Positions 56,224-64,000 of a stretch of 64,000 nt of DNA are shown here, one piece after another. Source of the DNA: Effrenium voratum (Eukaryota > Sar > Dinophyceae > Suessiales > Symbiodiniaceae); assembly GCA_963377175.1 (NCBI GenBank), contig CAUJNA010001857.1, positions 796,295 through 860,294 on the forward strand, read 5' to 3'. The position numbers and the translations under genes were made by a program. Every line of letters starts with the position of its first letter. Position 1 is the first letter of the stretch. The notes beneath the pieces were generated by a model, which ran no database searches, had not been told where the DNA came from, and saw only the letters and a list, made by a program, of their open reading frames with translations.

Positions 56224-56743
56224 GTTTTTGGCTTCCCGGTCCATGCTCTGGCGGTGTTCACAACCTTTGCCCCGCCCTAGCTACCTGAGCTAGCTGCTTT
56301 TGCACTTCTGCGTGGGCGTTCCTTATGAGGGCCATGTGTTTAAGAGAGTTCAAGCACAAAACGAATGATACGTATCAGGAGGGGCTCCTTGGAAGTAAGC
56401 ACTAAACAGACATGAATCGATCCCTATTTGGAGGGGTCCAATTGGGTGATAGTTTGGCAGGTTACGCCGTGAGTTGGAAGACCTTCTTTGATTTGCTATG
56501 TTCAACATGGCTCGAAGTAGAATCGAACGCATGTGCCAGCGGAATTCCCCTCCTTTTGCAGATGTTTGGAGGCTCGCAACTTGTTACTCAAGAAGAGCTG
56601 CGCACATTCAGCCTCCGTCACAAAGGCCGCGTTTTCCACAGACTCCGGTGAGTGTCGACACTGGAGCAGTGGTAAGCCTGCTTGTTGCAAGTTGGCCAAC
56701 TTGCAAAGGGAGGTGATCCAGCTTTGATGTCCAAACCCTGCAG

Positions 56744-59622
56744 GACAGCAGGTGGACAAGAATTGTGAAGCATCCCTACTTTGAGCGCGTTGGTTTGACC
56801 ATGATCTTTCTGAATGCCTTGTGGATCGCTATAGACATTGACTTCAACAACGCGCTGATCATTGTGGACGCAGACTTTGGCTTTATTCTTATGGAGATCC
56901 TTTTCGGGCTCTATTTCATCACGGAGCTTTCTACCAGATATTTTGCTTACCTAAGCACCCGGCTCGCTCTCAAGGATGCCTGGTTCGCATTTGACCTGAT
57001 GCTCGTATTCATCATGGTGACTGAGACTTGGCTGATGCCCTTGATCGACATTGTGATCGAAGGCAAGGTTGTTAGGGTCATGCCAAACGCAGTGGCAGGG
57101 CGGAGTGGAACACGGCTTAACAGGTGTAGCGCAGACCTGACGTCCACGGAAAGGCCTAGGATAATTCAAGGATAGCCCCCTTACTGAAGGCCCAAGAGGT
57201 GATAGCCCTGGTTCGGCCCATAGGAGGTCAAGGAAGGTTGTGCTAAGCAGCCTACAGAGCACATAAACAGCTGCCAACCTGAGAGAGGTATTGCGGGGAG
57301 CGGCACCGGCTTTGGGCGAAGCGCTTCTGTGCTCCGCGTCTTAAAGGTTCTTCGGGTCCTGCGCACGGCGCGGATCATCCGAGTTGCCCGGTACATGCCC
57401 GAGCTGATGATCCTCATCAAGGGATTGCTGGTTGCCGCCCGCTCTGCGCCTTTTAAGGACTAAGGGGTTGGCTCGTTTGGGCGGTTGTTGCTTCATAGTT
57501 CGTCCTGCTGCGCTGCCTGCAATGCTTTGTCATGTGCCACTTGCTGAGGTCTTCTTTACCCTGGTTTTGCTCCTGTTGGTGACGTATATCTTCAGCATCA
57601 CCTTCACACAGCTCAGTCAGGGAACACTGCTTGCGGACCTTCATTTTCCCACGGTGCCCATCTCTGTGCTCACACTGATCATCCAATGTGTGATGCCGGA
57701 CCAGGAAGGTTTTTTCCGACACTCTGCCTAAAAGCCACGCCTGAACTTTGCCGGCTGCTTGATGTTTGTTTCTTTATAGTGAGGTCAACCGGGACCGGTG
57801 TGCATGGCTTATGAAATTTGTCAAACTGCTTGAAAAAATAGAACCTACAGGCGGCTTGGAGTTTTGAAGGCCGCGGGCCACGGGCTTGGCTTAGGCGAGA
57901 TTGCGGCGGAGAGTTGGGTCATGGGGTCCATGGTGCTGGTCTTCATCATGGTACCATGCCGAAATCGAGGATGATCCCGGACCTCTAGCGGGTGTTTGTT
58001 CATCCGTAGGGCGTGGGTGTCCTTTCAAGAAAATAAAGTTAGAGGGAAACCTGGTTTGGTCGAGTGTTTTTCAACTTGTTGTTCGACTTTGTTTTGTTCA
58101 ACTTGTTTTGGGGGAGGGAGACCCTTTTTCACACTGCCCACAAAGCATGCCCTGTGGGATGCAAAAAGGTGAGTGACAATAGTTGTCCCCAACGGGAATG
58201 GCAGGTTTGGCTATGTGTTGATGCCTTTCCGGTGTATCCTTTTTTGTTCCCAGGTGGGGTCCCTGATCATTATGAACATGTTGGTGGGAGTGCTGGTGGA
58301 GGCGGTGCAGACAGTGGCCACCTGCGAACACGAGCAGATCCACATTGACTTCGCCAAACGGGTCCTGTGGGATATGATCGACAAGAGTGGCGCGGACGAG
58401 GCATCAACCTGCTGTGGAGTTTGGAATCCGGGGGAGTTATGCGACCTCCATACCATCACGAAGGCATAAGAAACGGCTTGGTAAGTTTATCCAGGGATAG
58501 CCCCCTGAGATGTTTCCCTGAGATGCCGTGGGACAGCTGCGCGGGCATGCATGGCCATCAGGCTCTAAAGAGAGATGCTGCCTTTGAGCGGAAGCTTTTG
58601 TCTTGTTGCAGCGTACTGGTTGATGGCGTAAATCTTCCAACCTTCTGAACCATTTATCCGTTCCAACTCGGTGTCAAGGCAGCACCCCCAGATATGGATA
58701 CCTAGAAGTTACGGCTTTGAAGCTGACCCCCTAGCAAATGCTATCGGCAGAATGGCGACAACCTCATCTCGGAGCAAGAGTTCGAACGACTGATGGAGAT
58801 GCCCGAGGCATTGATCGCCTTGAACCGCCTTGGTGTGGAGCTTTATGCGGCCTTGGAGCGACCCGGCAGACCATGTCAGTGAAACGCAGTGGGTTGAGGG
58901 GCAGCAAACAGAACCTGAAATGCAAGTTTTGCTGTGCGATTGTTCAAGCCATGAGCCTGGCCAGCAATGTTTTATCATTTTATCACAAGCACAGAACGCT
59001 TAAATCTGTGCGCCCACATTTGTTCAACATTACATGCGCGGAACATGCCGCATCCCCAATTAGCAGCAAGTCCAGAGTGGGCTGCTGATTAACCTTGCCC
59101 AAGGAAGCCACAAGCCTTGACACAGAAGCGCTTCAGGTATGGCAAACTCTTGTTTGAAGATGGCCAGCCTCTGACCTTCGCCGAGCTGCTGGAGGGGATT
59201 CTCATGCTCCGGGGCTCCAACCAGACCACAGTCAAGGACGGCTCGCGAAACGGGATCGCAGTCAAACGAGCCTCTTTCACTGCAGGTTTGGGCCTACAGC
59301 GTCACAAGGGCATAGCAATCTTGCTCAAGGTATTTTTCATGAGCAAGCTAGGCAATGTGCCCGCACTTGGTAGCTTAAACTTTGTAATTATCCATGGAAA
59401 TCACGCAGCAAACTACTACGGGGTTGTTGACACCTACAACCAACTGGAAGAACATTCTGCAGTGTTAGGCTCACATGTGAAGCCACTGAATCTCAAGCAG
59501 TCTCTAAGGCCCCAGCGTTGTCCATGTGCCAGTCTGCATCTATGCAGCGAGGACATAGTGACGCTGAGGAAGTTCACTGCAGATGAGTTCTCGCACTTGC
59601 ACACCGTCCTGGAACAGATGTG
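56744..59622 (+). CDS. Voltage-gated cation channel with C-terminal EF-hands (multi-exon)
   Basis: Exon A (56744-57067) covers S1-S3 (MIFLNALWIAIDIDF, FDLMLVFIMVTETWL). Exon B (about 57290-57445) carries S4, VLRVLKVLRVLRTARIIR, with a basic residue every third position. Exon C (57549 to about 57708) gives S5 (VFFTLVLLLLVTYIFS) and the pore helix. Exon D (about 57900-57950) and exon E (58254-58400) join to make S6, GSLIIMNMLVGVLVEAV. Exon F (58751 to about 58870) completes an EF-hand, DKSGADENGDNLISEQEF. Exon G (59136 to about 59236) and exon H (59552 to about 59622) carry a second EF-like region and VKD/IVTLRKF. One six-helix domain is visible, as in single-domain Ca2+/Na+ channels of protists. 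The 57446 and 58401 donors are GC. Selectivity is not predictable. Some exon phases (A/B, C/D) do not close cleanly. The N-terminus is not located. Confidence 0.85.
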
Positions 59623-60734
59623 CTCCTTCATGGCCGGCACTTGGGCGGATTTTTGGTGGCTCCATGCAATCATGGACAGCGAAACCACACGGGCGGCCTT
59701 TAGTCAGCTTCAATCATGTGTTGGCTGCATCGGTTTTTCAACGTGAGGATTCCCAGTAGTTTTCCTTGGGCTGATGTTTGGCAGGGCCCTCACCAAAGCA
59801 CAATGCCTGGGCTGCGCACAGGCATTCCGAATTCCTTTCGCAGGATTCGAAAGCGGTTCAAATTGCAGTGATTAAATGGCGAATCTTTTGGCAGCTGCGT
59901 GTCCAAGGCAACAAGACTCCATCGTCGCCGCTGGTAAGGACACCATCCAAATTGGGAACAGGAGCAGCTGTCCGCGGATTTGATGAAGTGCCCCTAGGCT
60001 AGCAACGAGCCAAATCACGGAGACTAGTTCTGGGTCAATGCCCAACATTTCGTGGCATCGCATCTAGCATGTTTGGCCTTTAGGCTCAAGAACGACTATT
60101 ATAAGGTCACTGTCCGCATTGGTGAAACACCAAAGTCGCATTGCTGAACGTGTGCCACGTTGACTGCAGGTAAACTTCACAGATCCAGCTGTCCATCAGG
60201 TTGTGGAGACGGCCAGGCGCACGCCGTTTTTTCCCACCAGTTGTGTTGGGGCTCAAGCCTTGAATGGAATCCTGGCCATGTCAAAGACATGGCCTGTACT
60301 AGTGAGGCGGTTGTTAACTCAACCTGTTCAAGGGCTCTCATGGGGTCGGCAACCAGCCAGTCCTGAAGCTTTACTGGCTTGGCCGATCCTGATGTTACAT
60401 GTTGCCCACATTCTCACCCGACAACGCTGCATCAGCACTGAGCTTCTTCGGCATCATTGTGTTTTTTCGTCTCACACACATCACTTGAGGATTGATGCGA
60501 GGCACGGGTAAGCTTACGATGTACTGCCTTTGGTTGCTGATTTACAAGATTGATCCTCAACTTGATCCCATGCACCTGGACTTCATCGCACATTGTAAAA
60601 GCTCGCAGACTTCATGCGAGAGTGGCCAAGATAATTATTCATCGAGGATCGCAAAGTTACCACTGCTTATTATCAATCTGTTTTGCTCGGTCCAACTGGT
60701 TTCAGCCGGCTTCATTGTCTCAAAGTTTTACTAG

Positions 60735-60880
60735 ACCAGCTAAATTCAACCGCCTCAACTGGTTCGCCCGGCTCAGCTGTTCCAACTGGTTCAACTGGTT
60801 CACCTGGTGCAGACTTACTTGGCCTAAGTGGTTTCAACTCAGTCAACCGCTCAACCGGTTCAACTAGACCAACCAGTCTA
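60735..60880. repeat. Degenerate CAACTGGTT repeat
   Basis: Short copies of CAACTGGTTC and related words. In one + frame they read as Ser/Thr/Gly/Pro repeats (TGSPGSAVPTGSTGSPG), which could mimic a collagen-like tract but lack a regular Gly-X-Y pattern. Confidence 0.6.
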
Positions 60881-61450
60881 GCCGGCTTAACCTTTGCTCT
60901 CGCTCGCTCAACTCGCACTCTCCGCAAAGATTGCCAACGCTCTTTCGTTGAGGCGCGTTGCGCATTTCCTTCGCCCGAGATCCGATCGTTTTTGTAGCGC
61001 TCTCAAGTCAAAATCGTTCTTGTCTGGGGCTGCTCGAATAGCGTCACTTTACAAGTTGATGGATGGGGAGTGGGTCGCCTTTTGGGGACTGCGCGGCTTT
61101 ATTTACACGCTGACGCGACACAGCCGGCCACCGGGCACCTGGCCCTGCCTGTTCTGTCACTTCCCTGTCCTGTAATTCGGATGAGATGCCGAGATTTGAA
61201 CCGCACTTCCTTTGCGCGTCTTTCCTGCAACTTTGAGAGTTTCCTGGCATTTCCCTTTGCTTCCTGTGCGTTTGAGCTCCCTGCACTTCCTTGAGCGCCG
61301 TGTCAGTCGCATTTCTCCCCCCTGTAAGCACCCCAGCGCGAAGCCTTGTGCAAACTGCTCGACAGCTAAAACCACAGAAGCGCGCCAACACGCTAAACCC
61401 ACATGCGCAGGTTGAAGCAGCATGCACGCGCTAGAACGGAAACAGGGCGG

Positions 61451-61646
61451 AAGTTGCCCCCAGGGCGCTTCTCAGTCATGTGCCTCTGCAGCCATGGAGA
61501 AGAAGCAGGAGTCGCGATTGCAAACGCGCTCGAAAGGGAGGAGGCGGCAAGTTGCCCACAGGGCGCTTCTCAGTCATAGACCGCTTCAGCCATGGAGAAA
61601 AGGCGATGGTCGCGCCAGCCAGGGAATGCGCATGGTGTCAGAAAAG
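61451..61646. repeat. 98-bp tandem duplication
   Basis: AAGTTGCCC(C/A)CAGGGCGCTT starts at 61451 and 61549, with CAGCCATGGAGAA shared further on. A shorter related word recurs near 61754, 63000 and 63040. Confidence 0.75.
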
Positions 61647-62232
61647 GCCGCAGTTGCTTCCGTTGGATGTTTCCCGCCCTGTCACTTCATTTTCCTGCAT
61701 TTGAAGTGTCATCTGTTTCACTGCCCTTCAGTCGCTACTCGTCATCTACCGGAAAGTTGCCCGCAGGGTGCTTCCAAGTCGAAAAAGAAGTGGAAGGAGG
61801 GCGGGGGCCAGCCCGTCAGGCCCGCTCCTGCACTTCCAGTCCCTGCACGTCCTTGCCTTTCCTGTTACTTGAGCCCCGTCCAGGTTCCCATCCATGTCCG
61901 AGCCATCCCATCTGCTTTCTCCTTTAGTGTACTTTGTTTTTTTAGTTGCCATCAATCATCCATCCATTTTCCACCAGTTCCATCCCTTCCATACATTATT
62001 ATGCATCCATTCTCCAACACTGTTCCACCCGCTTCCACAAGCTGCCAGCAGTGTCGCCATGCATGTTGCAAGAGCAGTTTGGCAGTTGTAAGGGAAGCCG
62101 AGTGAAGCTAAGGGACGCCAGACAGCACAAGCAGATTGATCACCCCGCATCAGTTGACCGCGCGCTGCACAGCGTCGCAAGGCATTTTGCAAGCGCAGTT
62201 TGGCAGTTTTAAGGGAGGCCGAGTGAAGCCAA

Positions 62233-62490
62233 GGGAGCGCCTGAAAATGTTCGTTGCACAAGCAGCAGCATGTTTCACATAGCAGCCACCAATAATGTTC
62301 ATCGTGCTTGCAGCAACATGTTTCACGCGGCAGCTCTTGATGACGTTCGCCGCAGAAGCAGCAACATTTCTCGCGCAGCAGCTTTCAAAAACATTCGTCG
62401 CATCAGCAGCAACATGTGTCACACAGCAGCTTCTGAAAACGTTAGTCGCTCAAGCAGCAACATGTGTCACGCAACAGCCACGTCGGACTA
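62233..62490. repeat. 48-bp tandem repeat, about five copies
   Basis: The CAGCAACAT landmark recurs at 62311, 62359, 62407 and 62455, with a variant at 62263, an exact 48-bp period. Being a multiple of three it gives 16-residue repeats in open frames on both strands (+: SNMCHTAASENVSRSS-like). Confidence 0.85.
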
Positions 62491-63078
62491 GCAGCAATCA
62501 CACAACAGATTCGTCGCACTAGCTGCGATGGAACTTTTTTTTTTGTCGCAAAGCCTTGCAGGCTATTTACAAGGGACAAAAAAAGCAACAGTAGGAAGCA
62601 AGGTCCACTTCAGTAACAAGCCCTTGGCTTGGCGCCAGGTTTTTGGAAACCAGCTCTGCGGGCAAGCCAACCCTCGAACCGTTTCAGCCAAGCAAAGCGC
62701 CGCAAACAAACCTGTCGTTGAGGGTTGTTTCAATAGTCTGGTTTCACCTGAACGTGGCGCGACTCTTTCACTGTAAGACACGAAAAAAAGAATATGAAAA
62801 CACCTTGGGAATGTCACATGTTGCGCATGATTACTCACAAAGGCAGGGCCAACTTGCGGTGCTTCTCTCGCAGCAGTTGCAGCTCGCAGCTCAGACTTGT
62901 CCAAACTGTTAGACAGCTGGGGCCGCGCCCGAAACACGCCAACAGGCTTCAGCTACAGGAGTCAAGCATCACGCACGGTCTAGCGCTGGAAGAAGGGGAA
63001 AGTTGCCCGCGGGGCGGACAAGGAGCTGCAGGCTGGTGACAGTTGCCCATGGGGCGCTGGTAAGTGATTTAGCAGCGC

Positions 63079-64000
63079 ATGGCAAGTGGGGCTGGGCACA
63101 GAGCCGGGGGTGTAGTCGTGGCAGTTCCTGGAGATGGCTGGTGCCTCTTCCATGCGGTGGCAAGGTACGGGGCCAGGCCTGGAGCAGGTGCTAGGCCGCG
63201 CTGGTGTCTGCGTGCTGCAGCGGAGATCTACTTGCAGGCGCTAGAGTGGCTGTGGGCGGCGCTGGCTGGACCAGATGCCGCAGCAACTGAAGCAGCTTGC
63301 GTGCCAGAAACGGAGGCGGAGTTGGAGCGACACCGAGACTTCGTTCGACGGCGCGGTGGCGTGGAGGCACAGGTTCCAGACGCCAAGCTGGTGCTGTGGA
63401 GTAAGGTGCTGGCTGTGGTGGAGCAGCCTAACGGTCTGGACTCCTTCCATCATGGGACCAGCGCAGAATTGTGGGCGCTCACCCAGCAGTTCGACTTCGA
63501 TGCTATAGTATGGAGCGGCGTCCCTGACGCGAACTACTGGGCACGAACTCAGACTCGTGTCACGGACGAAGAATGCCGGACGGCAGTGGCTCGGCTCCCG
63601 ACCGTGCTGCAGCTGCTGCACCGAGAGATCGGCAACGTGGGGCACTATGATCTGCTCGGGACCGATGCCGTGTCTCCGCAGCCGTTTGCGCGGACACCTT
63701 GGGTGAGGCGGTGGGCCGAAGGCGGCAGTGAAGCCATGTGGGAAGTGCTAGGCATGCCAAGGCGGCCCGAGCGCATCCATGCTCCAATTCCTGAAGTGGA
63801 GGCGGACGTCTGGTCCGAGCCAGAAACCAAGTGTGACGTGGTCTTGTCAGACAAAAACTCTGACAAAATAGACATGGAAACCGATAGTGTGCCAAGGCAG
63901 CCCGAGCGCATCCATGCTCCAATTCCTGAAGCGGAGGCGGACGTCTGGTCCGAGCCAGAAACCAACAGTGACGTGCCCTTGTCAGACAAAAACTCTGACA
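63079..64000 (+). CDS. OTU-type cysteine protease, runs off the right edge
   Basis: An open frame from ATG 63079 (a TAG lies 9 bp upstream in frame) continues to the window end, 307 residues so far. PGDGWCLFHAV (near 63130-63165) matches the OTU Asp-Gly-x-Cys motif, SAELWALTQQFDFDAIVW (near 63457-63510) fits the core strands, and GHYDLLG (near 63640-63660) supplies the catalytic His. OTU enzymes cleave ubiquitin or related conjugates. The domain is followed by a Trp-rich link and two 45-residue repeats (PERIHAPIPE...EADVWSEPET), the second cut by the edge. It may be a host deubiquitinase or part of a mobile element, since OTU domains occur in some transposons. No introns are needed in this part. 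Confidence 0.75.
   Translation, partial: MASGAGHRAGGVVVAVPGDGWCLFHAVARYGARPGAGARPRWCLRAAAEIYLQALEWLWAALAGPDAAATEAACVPETEAELERHRDFVRRRGGVEAQVPDAKLVLWSKVLAVVEQPNGLDSFHHGTSAELWALTQQFDFDAIVWSGVPDANYWARTQTRVTDEECRTAVARLPTVLQLLHREIGNVGHYDLLGTDAVSPQPFARTPWVRRWAEGGSEAMWEVLGMPRRPERIHAPIPEVEADVWSEPETKCDVVLSDKNSDKIDMETDSVPRQPERIHAPIPEAEADVWSEPETNSDVPLSDKNSD
63766..64000 (+). repeat. 135-bp in-frame tandem repeat
   Basis: CCCGAGCGCATCCATGCTCC starts at 63766 and again at 63901, a 135-bp period (45 codons) with few changes. It lies in the tail of the OTU ORF and is cut by the window end, so the copy number is unknown. Confidence 0.85.

Larger units (their letters stand above)
59623..63078. other. Repeat-rich spacer before the OTU gene
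   Basis: Holds the CAACTGGTT, 98-bp and 48-bp repeats described separately. No recognisable protein domain was seen in the remaining short frames. Confidence 0.35.

Noticed and set aside
60690..60900. Collagen-like protein
   Set aside because: Gly and Pro appear but without a regular Gly-X-Y register; better explained as a degenerate CAACTGGTT repeat.

Overview
The window looks like nuclear DNA of a dinoflagellate, most likely a Symbiodiniaceae-type alga. No marker gene names the species. The evidence is: protein-coding islands almost all on the + strand, split by introns of about 100-900 bp; several introns that fit GC or GA donors with AG acceptors and short repeats at the junctions; a voltage-gated channel fused to EF-hands and a J-domain protein of the kinds common in these algae; and a Ty1/copia element whose Gag carries two CCCH zinc fingers. 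I found no bacterial operon, rRNA or convincing tRNA gene.

Layout. 1-7 kb is repeat-rich: a degenerate repeat that changes orientation near 2.5-2.8 kb, two hairpins sharing a 43-bp direct repeat, a 1.5-kb purine-rich array, and AT-rich arrays. 7-14 kb is mostly non-coding with one acidic ORF (10.05-10.56 kb) and small hairpin or tandem repeats. 14.2-15.9 kb holds an intron-containing C5-cytosine DNA methyltransferase gene. 16.9-32.6 kb is a chain of + strand coding islands of unrecognised function, interrupted at 21.2-25.0 kb by a large possible transposase-like ORF. 34.2-36.2 kb holds a J-domain gene whose HPD motif is split by an intron, followed by isolated exons.

The centrepiece is a complete LTR retrotransposon at 39,364-52,215 (12,852 bp). 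It has identical 162-bp LTRs and a 5-bp target duplication (AGTGT). Besides Gag, protease, integrase, reverse transcriptase and RNase H it encodes a long C-terminal extension: a methyltransferase-like Rossmann domain, an SGNH-hydrolase-like domain, a domain resembling the Tpt1/KptA RNA 2'-phosphotransferase, and a zinc-ribbon region with a Trp-rich tail. A related insert appears twice in the polymerase, once between RT and RNase H and once inside RNase H. Three 1-nt frame changes break the extension, each at a mononucleotide run.

52.2-56 kb has few exons. 56.7-59.6 kb is a voltage-gated cation-channel gene (S1-S6 plus EF-hands). 60.7-62.5 kb has tandem repeats, including a 48-bp unit that could encode 16-residue repeats. 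At the right edge (63,079 onward) an OTU-type cysteine protease ORF with 45-residue in-frame repeats runs off the window. Frame changes at homopolymers recur in several genes, so consensus indel errors are a real possibility and gene models here should be treated with care.
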